Position numbers and translations under genes: made by a program. A DNA stretch of 64,000 nucleotides from Beaufortia kweichowensis. Taxonomy: Eukaryota > Chordata > Actinopteri > Cypriniformes > Gastromyzontidae. The notes beneath the pieces were generated by a model. That model did not search any database, was not told where the DNA came from, and saw only the letters and a list, made by a program, of their open reading frames with translations. Positions 10,301 through 23,302 of the stretch are shown in pieces (the stretch's first letter is position 1; every line of letters starts with the position of its first letter). Where the stretch lies: the NCBI GenBank assembly GCA_019155185.1, contig CM032814.1, forward strand, positions 2,878,172 through 2,942,171. Reading direction: 5' to 3'.

Positions 10301-11099
10301 ACATTAGAAGAAAGCGTCATTACATCACATGTAGTGCGCACATAAAACAGTGCTTTCTGTAATCTTTCCTACTCCTATGAGTACAGTGAAAATGGATAAC
10401 AGCAGTTCTGAAAAGCACATGATGTACAGTATGGTTGTTTAGTAAAATTAGATCTCCCTTAAGTGAGTGTGTGTATTTTATGATGCGGTGTAATTTAGCA
10501 TTTGTTTGGCTAATGAGCAGCGCCCCCATTGACCAGCCATCCACAGGACCTTACAGGCCCATTAAACAAACTATTAGTCCATGATAACAGGAATCATATC
10601 ACTGCAACGTGGGTGTCTGATAGCACGACAACGAGCTGCTTATTTTCACATAGAAAGCTTGCTTACAGTATTGTGCTTATAGTGGGGGGGGTTTCTTCAG
10701 AAATGACATGATTGTGTAAAGCACATTTTATGTTAATTCTCAGATTTATTTGACTCAATTAACAATTAATGGCAGATGAAATTTAATTGAATGATGTAAA
10801 AGAAATGACAGACACCAAAACAACACATGAATACATATTGTATGAAATGTAGATGATACTGGCATGTAAGTTACTTAAAATTGTTATTTGAAAAAATAAC
10901 ACATTTAAATCAAATGTTTTAAAAAGTTTTATAACATTTTATGTACTGAACATACTACAGATACATGTTCCACTGTTACAAAGCTTTATAAAACTGAGAC
11001 ATTTTTATTTATCAAAAACATTTCAGGGGATACCCTAAAAATTGAAAATGAATGTATTACATTAATCATTAATGATCAGTATGTCATGTAGTACTATGA

Positions 11100-11111
11100 C
11101 CAGCAGAGGGC
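11100..11111 (+). promoter_or_regulatory. CTCF-type motif
   Basis: CCAGCAGAGGGC matches the 12-base core CCASYAGRGGGC at every position and is followed by AG. CTCF marks insulators and loop anchors. A motif this short occurs by chance, so occupancy is unproven. Confidence 0.35.
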
Positions 11112-11208
11112 AGAAATGACACACACAAATGGCTTCAGCTTTCACAGTTTTCCTAAACCCTTTAGCAATGTTCTCTCAAAAACTAATGCAATTGAAAATG
11201 TTAGAAAC

Positions 11209-11210
11209 AA

Positions 11211-11294
<84 letters not shown>

Positions 11295-11454
11295 TTGTAA
11301 AGTGATGTGCCGTAAAGGCCAGGTGTGGTAACCTATACTGTCCTCTACATTTAACCTTAATTTAACCATTCATTGCAACATCATCCAGGGAGCAATTGGG
11401 GTAAGGTGCTGGCATCGAGTATTGAACAACAACTGCCCCAAATAACAACAATTT

Positions 11455-11549
<95 letters not shown>

Positions 11550-11707
11550 TTGTAAAGTGATGTGCCGTAAAGGCCAGGTGTGGTAACCTATACTGTCCTC
11601 TACATTTAACCTTAATTTAACCATTCATTGCAACATCATCCAGGGAGCAATTGGGGTAAGGTGCTGGCATCGAGTATTGAACAACAACTGCCCCAAATAA
11701 CAACAAT

Positions 11708-11745
<38 letters not shown>
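11209..11745 (-). repeat. SINE 3' end with (AAT)n tail, exactly duplicated in tandem
   Basis: Three (AAT)n tracts (11209-11292, about 11457-11549, about 11707-11745) are separated by two copies of a roughly 160-bp segment whose landmark TTGTAAAGTGATGTGCCG begins at 11296 and 11551. The period is 255 bp and I see no difference between the copies until the last few bases. On the minus strand the segment reads like the 3' half of a tRNA-SINE (CCCCAATTGCTCCCTGG ... GGTTAAATGTAGAGGACAG ... ACCACACCTGGCC) followed by an ATT-rich tail. The tRNA-like head is absent. Poly-Tyr and poly-Ile frames here come from the triplet repeat. Confidence 0.75.
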
Positions 11746-11746
<1 letters not shown>

Positions 11747-11759
11747 TAGTGATGGTGAA

Positions 11760-11761
11760 AG

Positions 11762-11799
<38 letters not shown>
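11760..11799 (+). repeat. (GAAA)n microsatellite
   Basis: About nine GAAA units immediately following the duplicated SINE tail and ending GGAGAGCC. Confidence 0.9.
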
Positions 11800-14713
11800 G
11801 AGAGCCATACTTTTAATGTAACCTTATTTTTACGTTTAAATGAATCTATTTCTATAATATAATGCCTTCATTTATTGGTTTATTCAATAATGCTATCATT
11901 TATTAATACTTTGTTATATTTCAATAAGAAATTGTTACTTTGAGGAAATGACTGAGCACAAACACGTTGAGCATTCTCATTGTGTGACTCATACATCGCA
12001 GCACACAATTACAGTCTATTTTAATACAAAGTACAGGCTGCTCAGTTCACATAACAAGGAAGAATTTTTCACATCAAAGACAGATGTTTTTTGTCTCCCA
12101 CTTAGAAAACCAGGGACAAAATGTTGAGTAAAATCTAATCAATAGTATAAATGAAAGGAAGTAAATGCAAAAAATAGTTGAAGTGATATGTCAAAAAAAA
12201 ATGCAAATAACTTTTTTTATGTATTTTATTCAGGTTAACTATAGCCAAATGTTATATTTAATATTATACAAGCAGAAACATTTTTCTCTGCAGATAAAAT
12301 TCTTTTTATAAAGGGAATGTAAATGGACTCACGGTCAGAGGAGAGAGTTACAGCTACATTAGTCATTACAGCCATACTGAGCTTTTCTCAGAAGCACAAC
12401 CGGCCTTGATGAGTATTACATTGCTAAATGTTTTGATTGATCAAGAACCTGCCACTTTAAGTAATGTAGAACTGCTCTGCATGAATGAGGAAAGGATTCA
12501 AATATGATGACTAATGTGTCATTACTACGACTATAACAATACACGTGATATTTCTATTTTAAATGAAAACATATGATGATCTTATTTCTGTGTTTCAAAC
12601 CCAGAAAAACTGCTTTATTGCTGGTTATGACTTTTTCAAACTTTTTTTATGACTATTTCAAATGGAAATGTACAAAATATAAAGAATATTTTTACAGTGA
12701 AGATTGTATTGCCTTGAGATTTTTTTTATTTTTATTTTTTATGTGTAAAAAAATGAAATGATACTTATAGCAGCTCACCACTGGCTATTAATTAAAATAG
12801 TAAGTTGAAATGACATTTAAAGTCAAGTTGATTGTAGGCAGCAAAGGATCTTCCTCTCTAACTTATATGAAACATTTCTAAAGTCCACCTAGATGAATGA
12901 CAAATCATATTACTGTAACTGTATCATGAGTAGCTTATGGAGCAGAAAGGAACTGTCATATAGCAGCCTGACTGATGTATAGAGTCGACTCTGTTCGGGC
13001 CTACTGGCACTGTCAAGCATCAGAATATAGCTGTTAGTAGCAAAGAAATAATCACATTGTCATTTGGCTTAAAGCTGAGACCTCAGTAGCAGGCAGGAGA
13101 TCCAGCAGAGAGAGCAGCCAAAGGCCCAGGAGCCCAGAACACAGGAGAGAGAGTCTGGCCTCGGCCTGGAGTCATATACAGCTCGTGCCCTACTGCACAG
13201 AAATAAACTAGGACAACATTCAGATGGAGTTTGTCCATTTCTGTGTGTCAGTTTGCATACTCTCTCTACTGTTCTCAACAGGTTCTCAATGAAGTGGCAA
13301 GACTTGCTTGCCATGCAAAACGTAATTCACACTAAATGCATTACATTACACACCATTATTAACACCTTCCTTACATTAACACAGAATCATTTGCATTGCT
13401 AACAATAATGCTTTCTACAACGAACAGCGTCCAGATTAGTTTTTTAAATAAGAATGTTACTATTTAGTCCTTGTTGACACATTCCTTCCATTGCAAGAAA
13501 TGTTGTGGTGTACACACACAGGGTGCCTCGTCTTCATGCCATTGGCTAACAGACTATTTAAATACAGAAAAAGCGACAGGAACATTCCCAGTGCGCACAG
13601 GTAAAAATGCATCCGTTACCATGACATCCACTTTAACTAGCTGTCATGTATAATCACTAGCTCAGACAACCAAGTTCGCCTCATTTCAGATTAGAGTTAA
13701 TCAACCATTTTCCCAAAATTCAAATTCAAGGCACGAGAATCACGTATCAGTTCCAGCATGCGCTGATGTTGTTAAGGTGCTGGACGGTGTAGAAGTGGAA
13801 AGGTGTTATATTCCTTAAAGCATGTCATGCTTCAGCAGCTCACCAGCCATGCATACGCCAATGCTAATAATCCCAACCATCACGAAACTCAATTCCATCC
13901 AGAAATTCACTCCACAAATGGATTATTTCAGCCGAGCCAGGCACAGATTCAGAAGTTTTCCAGTGATTCATCTTACTATTAATAACGTCAGAGGATTTTT
14001 AGGCTCTCCAAATAAGATAATGATGAATCGGCACAGGGGAGCTAGCCAAGCTCGCTAGCGCTGTTTATATCGCTGCAAAAAGTTCTGTCAGGCCTGATAA
14101 ATCTGATTCTGGAAATAGTTTATAAAGTAGCAAATTGACGTGTCGGGGTCAGCGAAGGTGGCGAATTAATGTCACAAAATGGGCTTCGGTACCTGGGCTT
14201 TGATGAAAGCTGGAGGAAAGTCTTTTATATAAATTGTCTGTGTGGGGAGAAGGAGTAAATGGGAAGAGGGAAGACACGGAGAGAGATAATGGTCAACGAG
14301 GCGTGGGTCAGCCTCAGAGGAAGGGTTGGGGAGGGGGGGTTAGAGAGTTCTTCATGGTGGCTGTGCCCTGATCATTCATAATGGCAGTGCTGAGCCTGGC
14401 CTGTAAAGAAGAAAAATGAAAACTATTAAGGGGGCCCGTGTGCAATGTTGGCTTTGGCGTGTCAGCAATTATTACCCGGGGACACACTTCAGATCCTGAG
14501 ACAAAAATCTAAAGCCGTGCAAATGAAATAGAGAGTTAGAGAAGAGAAATTCACTGTGCGCTAGCATTTTAAGTTTACATTCTCAGTACATGACAAGCGT
14601 GTTATTTGTGGTTTACAACATAAAATCAAATATCTTGAGGTTCTTACACAGCCAAATGCAATAAACAATGTTAAAATGCTCTTTTACTCACTAATAGCGT
14701 TTCACTTTCATTA
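11800..14713. other. gene-free sequence with candidate conserved blocks
   Basis: No gene is recognised. 13050-13330 and about 13740-14560 are repeat-poor, closer to balanced GC and contain CpG, unlike the AT-rich flanks. They look like candidate non-coding regulatory DNA, but conservation cannot be tested here. Frames at 13069-13314 (minus) and 13822-14058 (plus) fall in these blocks and show no domain or splice context. Confidence 0.4.
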
Positions 14714-15090
14714 TTTCAGTCAAAACTTGAAATATAAATTCTCAAAGAATGTATTTATTACCAATATTTTAAACCATCTGTTTATATTTTACTAAAGCTC
14801 TGTTGATAGAGTCCAGACATCAGAAAAATATCAGTCTATACACCAGTTATCCATTTAAAAAAATGGAAATATACATGCGTTATAGATGTGACAAAAATGT
14901 GTTCATTTATGAGGACTGTTGTGAATGTAATTCTGAAAACAGCACTTTATCTGACTATTCAAAATCATACTTCAAAATAAAAAAAGAAAGAAATGTTAAA
15001 AACCTTGAGAGAGACCTCACATGGGTATTTAAACCACCAAATATTACCATCTAAACTATCAGCATGGTGAAAATGTTTGATAAGAACTTA
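14714..15090 (+). repeat. interspersed repeat family A, copy 1
   Basis: Starts TTTCAGTCAAAACTTGAAAT and ends around GGTATTTAAACCACCAAATA and AACTATCAGCATGGTG. The same order of segments recurs at 36551-36985 and 37619-37990. This copy lacks the GGGCAATTCC leader of the other two. The 83-codon frame inside it (14803-15054) is disrupted in the other copies and is not a gene. The family is unclassified by me. Confidence 0.7.
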
Positions 15091-15966
<876 letters not shown>

Positions 15967-18900
15967 AAAAAATATGAAAAAATAACAGAAGGCAAGCGAA
16001 AAACAACCTGACTCTTGCAAAGTTTGTGAACTGATAAGATAGATGGCAAAAGCCTCTTCTGCCAAAATACTTTTTTTTCTAGCAAGGTTAAACATCACCA
16101 TCATTCATCAATTGTTTTTTCATTCAATTAAAGAATTTCTTATCTTCCCCATCATGAATACTAAACTCACTTGTGCAAAATGTTTGGCAGCAATGCTATG
16201 ATGTTAAATGGGAGGTTAACTTTAATTATGGATTATTTTTGTTTAATTATTTAGTTAAGTACACGCTATAAAAATGCTGGGTTGTCTATAAAGAATAGGC
16301 AAATCCAACTGTTGCTTTAAATCATTTAAACTCTTTACTAGATCTTTTTAGATCTTTTTGATGTTATTTTCTCAGTTTTCCTCATTTGAAACTGACCCTA
16401 AAATGCGACAATGATAATGTTTTTATTTAAGTAAAATGGATCAAACCCTTAATGGTTGTGATAAATATGAAAGAGACATCTGAAGGAATTTATATCCAGA
16501 TCTTAAAGAAATGTCACCAGAATAATTTAAAGTCAAGTATTTTAATGTAAATACAGTAACAGAGCAAAGATCTAAAAGGATCCTTACAAATTTTCATCCA
16601 GATAATCTGCCTCAATATACATTTTAGGTACAGTTCCACTGTGCTGTCTAAAGAAATAAAAGCCATGTATCATGTTTTATATTGTTGTGTTTTTGGTGAG
16701 GTATGATACAGATTGCTGTGTCTTTTAACATTCATTGCCAGTACCTTCATTTTTCATAATCATCACCGTTTCTCTGGTAAATACTTGTTGATTAATGTAG
16801 CTAGACCTTTAAAGATTGCAGCCCGGAAATGCCTCAAATGATGTTAAAGTGACTTTAAATGCTAAATGAGGCAGAAATACAAATTAGCCTGCAAATGTGA
16901 AGCACGGCTTATTAATGGATGCACATTGCCATAGTCCTCAGAGAGAAGCTGAGCACATCAAAGCTGAGACAGACACACTGGCATGTGATGTATGACGCTG
17001 ATGTGTCCTAAAAGCATTTTTTAACAAAAACTTTTTTATCAGAATTAATAAGTGATAAATCAAAAGCCTTATCTTATTGTAATTCTGCAGAATGTTTTCT
17101 ATATTCTATATTCAATTGATTCATACTGTATTTAAAGTTTTGACTAAACTTATGTACTTCTCTAATATACCAACACTTTGACTATTGGAAAATGTTCAAA
17201 TAAAATCTTTTAATCTATCAATTTTCTACCAATAAAAATGATATCATTTAAAATAATTGACTGTCTTATCTTTTCAAACTCACACTCACAGCCACCTACT
17301 GATGTCAACTTCAGTTCTAATAAATTAAGCAACCAGTTTAAATAAAACGAGATTGCTTTCACTTCCAATCATATTTTCTTTCAGGTTGAAGAGATGTGAA
17401 GCTTTTTGATGTGCAGGATTGCCGGCACTCTTTTTGTAGATCTTCACGTATACGTTTGCCGTCTTCACGGCTGCAGTCAAATGATACGTTTGTCAACCGT
17501 CAGAGAAACATGTTAAAAAGGAGTGACACTAAAAACAGCCATTTTGGCATCTGATGACATGTTGGGGGAGTGTCATGTTATGAAAGCTATTGATCTCAGC
17601 CTCAACTGAAATTCACAGGTTCAGTGTTAAGCAGAAATGGCATGTTGCTGGATTTTTCTTGCCAGATTGTTTCAAACCAAATATATCTGTTAATATATCT
17701 TTACAACATGACGAATCTAAACTCCTATAGATTTAACAAACGCACAGCATCAGATTAAAATATCTTTTCTCCCACATTTCTAAAGCCGTGTATAGGAGAA
17801 GCCAGGAGCCTCTTCAGGAAATCCCTTACACACCAAGGACTCATAAATGATATTAAAACAAGACACCGCCAGTAATGGTATGATGCATCCCATTGTGCTT
17901 ACTGATTAATAAACGCTCCCCGGGTCCCATTTCACAGATATACAACCCCGTCAAATATTCCCCCACTGCTGTCGTAAGTCGTTTTCTGGACAAATGCTTT
18001 TCAGCCTCAGTGAGTTTCTCTTGTTTTTTCTCTCGTAGTTTTTATGTACCTTTGTTATGTGCCTTCTGCCTTCATGTTTTTGCATGATTACCTGTCTCAA
18101 AGGCCATAGACGAACATAAATCAAAACCCTTAAAGAGGTTTTTTATACATTTCTCCATTAAAGTAAAACACCATGTGGTATGTATACGCACCTGATAAGG
18201 GACTGCGATTGTAGATTTTGCCTTTATTTTATCATCAAAAACAATCTGTGAAGGCAAAGGATGGAAATGATGTGAAAAAGTCTCAAATCTTTTGGTTCTT
18301 GTGATCAGTTGTATTTAATTTTGTGCTGTAAGCAACATGTGAATGTGTAATGAAGTCTTTTATATTTACTTTCATAAATGTGAAGAACAAATGCTTAATT
18401 ATGCTTGTATTTCTCCCAATCACACCATTACAAAGTCATATATTTATTTCAAAAAGAAGTGTAAATCACTGGTATTGTTCCTTCTACTCAGTTTTAATTT
18501 CTAGAAATATAAATTCATTTCATAGTTTTGCCTTTAGTCAGATAATCAAGACATTTGGTTCTGGTTTTTAAAAATAAAAAAGGTTTTATTGTGATAAACT
18601 TTAAATATGTCAACCACTAGAAAACCCCCTTAAAAAAGCAATGGTTTGTCCCAATCTTAAATAATTTGCATAGTGTGATGTCATATCCTCTAGGAGCACA
18701 TGGATGAGTGATTAGAAGGTATTTCCTCTTTCTTTTCCCAAATTTCTAGCCCATCTTGCGAGCGGGTTGAATGATTGTCAACAGTGTTGTACACAAGTAT
18801 TATTGCTGCCAATTTTAGAAAGAAAATGTTTGTTAATACTTATGTTGTGTTTCAAAAAGTGTATCTCTACACATACCATGTGCTCAGTAGGTGTCCACGT

Positions 18901-19509
18901 TGTGTATAGGCCCAAAATGCCCAAAATGTCAACTAAATTATGTCAATCGTGTTAGCCAGTAAATGTTCATATCTATAATCTTGATATCATCTGATTTGAA
19001 TGTTTTTTATGTAATGTTGTGATTGTGTTTCATGGGCCAAATATACCCCAATTATAAAATGGCTCTTTAACACAAAATGTTAGTAGCTTGTAGAAATATT
19101 TCAGTGTCCAGAAACCAAACAGATCAAACTTGAGGTGAAATCTGAATTCATTTTTCTGAAAGTCAGTGCAGCTGCTGTTGTATGTAAGACGGGCCAAAGC
19201 GTTATTGCTGTGAATGAATGTTTCTTTTTTGTATTAATGTATTACAATTATGATTAAAATCATTAAGTTATTCACTTTAAATCAATTTGCCTACTGTACT
19301 AATGTGCATAACTCAGATTTATGAATTGTGAAATGCATTCATGGGAGTCTTGTGAATGTGACTTGTACAAATATAGTCACAACAGCAGAGTTTAAAGGTA
19401 GTTTACAAGTATTTTTTTTGATGTGTAATTTGGTGGATTGTAATTCTGTGGGTCCCGACACTGATCTCTGCTCCTTGTATCCTCACTGATATGGCCTTTG
19501 GATATGTAG
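15967..19509. other. gene-free sequence
   Basis: AT-rich with no recognisable gene. A block near 16820-17000 (including AATTAGCCTGCAAATGTGAAG) and one near 17390-17900 have the balanced composition of candidate regulatory DNA. Frames such as 17893-18087 and 18350-18571 show no family signature. Confidence 0.4.
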
Positions 19510-19780
19510 CAGGGCTGTCAAACGATTAACTCGATTAATCACACCCAGAATAAAAGTTTGTGTTTACATAATATACTGTATGTCTGTGCATATGAATTTT
19601 TATATATATATACATACATTTATGAAAGTCTTTAGACGTATTTATTTATATTTACCAATAATTTAAAATATATGTAAACATTTATTCATTTTGATATTTT
19701 TCTTAAATATATGAACAGTACACAGACATATATTATGCAAACACAAACTTTTAATCAATATTAATCTTTTGACAGCCCTA
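19510..19780 (+). mobile_element. hAT-type MITE
   Basis: Left end CAGGGCTGTCAAACGATTAA and right end TTAATCTTTTGACAGCCCTA are near-perfect inverted repeats, with symmetric subterminal AAAAGTTTGTGTTTACATAA and TTATGCAAACACAAACTTTT. CAGGGCTG ends are typical of hAT elements. The flanking 8-mers ATATGTAG (19502-19509) and GTATATAG (19781-19788) agree at 6 of 8 positions, fitting an aged 8-bp hAT target duplication. There is no transposase. Confidence 0.8.
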
Positions 19781-22730
19781 GTATATAGACAATATTTATA
19801 TGAATATAGTGTTATATTTATATAAAATTGATAAATATAACATTTACACAGTTGTCTTTTTTGGAATGACTTGATGTGATAACAAAACACTAATCATATC
19901 TTGTGTTTTATACACATGAACAAATTCTGTATACAGTATATTACCAATAATTATCAACAATGACCTTTCAAGCCAAATCACTTTACTGCATTTTCCAACC
20001 TGTAAAAGTATCAGACATTCACATTTCAATGTAACCTATTCTATCATCAAAATACAAAGTACTGAAAGAACTCACAATTAAAAAAGACAATAGAGTTCAT
20101 ATACTGTATGTGAGTAGATGATAGATTGAATTGGGCCTGTAAATGTCTGTAAATGACACTATGTGATTCAATCTGTTCATTTGCCTTTGACAAGTGTTGG
20201 GTTTGTGACATGATAGATTTAATGCATTGTTATTTATTCATTCTGAGACGATCTCGGTCCAAAAGTATGATGATCAGCGACAACAACAAAAGTATAATAA
20301 AACCTACCATAGACTTGAATTGTTTTGATCAATATTGAGCATCTTTAGAAAACTTCCTCACACACACAACCACTTCAGGAGTTCAAATCATTCAAAATCC
20401 AGCTCTGTATTGAATATCATATGCAAAAGCATTAATCAGTTCTCTTTCACTGTAGTCCGATATCTACTTAATGTGGTTTGTTTATATTCATAATTCACTG
20501 TCTTATCTAGTGCTATTAGTTGCCGGTTGACCTTTGTACAAAATCTATGTTTCAAGCGGTCCCCCTATTTACCCCCTCACTACACTCCAGTGGGAAAGAT
20601 AATTAGGGTTGAAATAAAGTGTGTGTGTGTGTGTGCAGGATCTTCTCTATAAAAATGGCTGGCTGGTCCTTACGTACTCGATTTCTTATTTACGACATTC
20701 ATGTGCATCTAATGTAAAATCGATGCAGCGGTGTGAGGGGAAGTTCGAGCCCTGCTAAAGATAATGAGAAACTACTTAACAGTGTATCTGCTGTGCTGTA
20801 GTAACTGAAGTAGAACTGGAGATGTCAGAGAAGATCTCCTGGTGGCTTTTATTCGTAAAGCGATCAGTTTAGCAATTCAAAGACAATCAGAATACATACT
20901 AAAATTCAGAATTTCTTTAAAAAGGACCGTATTGCCTGATTGCATAGATTGACATGTTGGGTGGCAGGCATCCCCTCTCAGCCATCTGGTAAGCAAGCAA
21001 GCACAGATGGTTCACCTCCAGATTGGGAGTGTTTTGATACTCACCCACCCTGTAAAGCACAACTAAGTGACAATGAATATTGATCAGTAAAAAATGGAGT
21101 AAATGAATAGGAACATTCACTGATGCTGCTGAAATCAATTCCTCCTAATGTTTATGAGAATGGTTACAGAGATACTAAGCCACCGGGGACTGTCGTAGCT
21201 CGGTGAAAAGGAAAATCTTATTTTGACTGGATCAGTGTAGAAGTAATCAATAAAGCTACCCTAGGCCTGTGTCACTAACATGTTCTCCACATGACTTTTT
21301 TATGGCCCCTCGAGGCAGGTGACACAAAAGACAAGCCATTCACTGCAATCAATTTCCATTTTGTGCATTCATTGTAAAGAGCTGGTCATTTTCCCCCTCC
21401 AGACTCATGAAAGCGATTAGCCGTGGTTTATTTTAGTCGTGCCCCAGAGCAAGAACATTTCGTATGTGAATGGAATATGTTCATAGACAGTCAATAATTA
21501 AAATACTTTTGTTGGTATAATTATGTTTATTTTGAAAAAGTTAGGGCCAAGCACCCCATATACACTTTATGTTTAATTCAAACTGATGTTTTTCAAAGTA
21601 AACTTTATATTATAACTTTGCATGTCATGAAAAGTATATATTTATATATATTTAGGAAACAAAAGTGATCTAGTTGGAAGGAACTAAATGGAGTAACTTC
21701 TTACTGGCCTATTTCTGAGTCTATGCCTCTAGCAGGTAATCTCTATATTCTGCCTGCACTTCTCTTTGAACTCGAGCGAAGACATCGCCATCTGTCAGCG
21801 TCACTTTGGCGACAAAGTGACCACGTTTAATTGAAAAACAATGAGAGGGCAAACAGGAGGGTCAGAGCAATATTCACCGCTTCCTCCCGGGTCACCTACT
21901 CATTTCCCCGTCACTGTGTCCTGGCATTCAGAATTAACCACAGGGATGTCAGGGCACATTGTGTTCAGTCAAATGTCTTGCCCGGTCCTTATCGCTAAGG
22001 TCGGGAGGCAGATATCTCAACTGCCTTATCCTGCAAGCCCAAAGGTAATCAGTGTTGAAGGGAATATGTTCCCTTGACGTGATCTCTGGAGACGTGGCTT
22101 TCTATCTGGTGGGCGCACCACAACTGGACGAATGCGTTCTGTGGCATGATGGGCACTGGCATTTCAAGAAAAGCTCTGGCTGTTTTTATTTATATATTTA
22201 TTTATGTCACCTGTCATTTCAAATACCATCACCATGTCAGACAGATTGTGGGGAAAACGCATAAATACATTGTTGTGTGAAGAACAAAGTTTAACAGGCA
22301 ATGGCATATTTAGCAAACGGATCCATGTGAGTTTTACTCTTCAAACAGTATTTGTCTACAGTGTTTTGTAGAAAATGACTTTGATTTGGATGAGAATGTG
22401 CTCCATACACAAGGGCAGCTAACAAGCCTTACAGGTTTTGTCTTTACACATCTTCTTGTTAATTAATCTTGCATTACAGTACATCAATCGACATCTGGTT
22501 CATTGTTAGAAAACATTATTTTTAATGTGTTTCTTCATCTTTAAATATAAAAAGCATTGCTCAAGAAATTATTTATTCTTCACTTAAATGCTGGAAAAAA
22601 ATGGCTGTAACTACCACAGACATTTGAAGGACCCCAATTAATGCTTAAAATATGATCTAAAATACAAAATAAGACATTAAAATAATACTGACAGTAACCA
22701 AACTACAAAGTACAGCATACTTATGCCCTG
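19781..22730. other. gene-free sequence with candidate conserved blocks
   Basis: Contains a short (GT)n at about 20620-20635. About 20900-21480 and 21770-22260 are repeat-poor blocks with near-balanced GC (for example CCTCGAGGCAGGTGACAC, CCTCCCGGGTCACC) and no open frame with coding character. They are candidate cis-regulatory elements by composition only. Confidence 0.4.
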
Positions 22731-22870
22731 TTTACACTCTTATAAATAAAGGTACTAAAGAAGGTTTTCACTTTGATTCGTTAAAGAATTTAATTTTGTT
22801 AAAGAACATTTTTTGAACCTTTTGTGAAATGTAATGGTTCTGTTGATGTTAAAGATTCTTTATGAAACCA
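22731..22870 (+). mobile_element. MITE family C (GGTTCTTTGAACC-type), partial
   Basis: TTACACTCTTATAAATAAAGGT followed by degenerate AAAGAACATTTTTTGAACC and AATGGTTCTGTTGATGTTAAAG is characteristic of a common fish MITE built of repeated AAGAACC/GGTTCTT half-palindromes. A second decayed copy is at 48890-49030. Confidence 0.5.
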
Positions 22871-23072
22871 TATAGCTAAAAATTGTTGACATCATAAAAC
22901 GCATTCAAGATTGTAGGAGGTCTTTTGTTTAAGGTACTAATTGCATGTTCACCTTTGCCACTTGTAAAATAGCCACAAATTCGTGTACAGTTGAACTGCA
23001 AATCTGCATTTTGTTGTTAAATATTCACGGCTCATCATCATCTGCTCTCATGCTCAGGGGTGGCAGTGCATT

Positions 23073-23302
23073 TATGACCCTGTCTGTGAAAAGCAGGCTA
23101 AAGTCTAAAAATCAAATTCTGAGATGACAAATATCAAAGTTTGATTTACCTATTCATTTCACTATGATTTCAATCTTTGACCTTGACCTTACTCAGACAA
23201 TATTAAAGATATCAAGATAACACAGAATATTCTTTACATGATCTAGAATGATTTTATGTAGAAAACAGAATGACTTTAGCTGGGTTTTCACAGACTGAGT
23301 CA
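23073..23302 (+). mobile_element. MITE family B, copy 2, intact ends
   Basis: The left end GTCTGTGAAAAGCAGGCTAA (AGTC follows) and right end GACTTTAGCTGGGTTTTCAC (AGAC follows) are inverted repeats across about 24 bp. The insert between them is about 180 bp of AT-rich sequence. This is the most symmetric of the four copies in the window and defines the family's ends. No coding capacity. Confidence 0.7.

Larger units (their letters stand above)
9656..11208. other. intergenic, no gene
   Basis: Apart from the SINE at 10189-10300 and the CTCF-type motif at 11100-11111, this is AT-rich unique-looking sequence. Short open frames at 10320-10544 and 10529-10711 overlap on opposite strands and have no recognisable content. 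Confidence 0.5.

Noticed and set aside
10511..10532. CTCF-like sequence on the minus strand (GGGGGCGCTGCTC)
   Set aside because: The 5' half of the core does not match once the GGGGGC part is aligned.
11142..11808. Frames with long Tyr, Ile or Phe runs on the minus strand
   Set aside because: Produced by the (AAT)n and (GAAA)n tracts.
14803..15054. 83-codon frame
   Set aside because: Lies inside repeat family A; the other two copies in the window do not preserve it.
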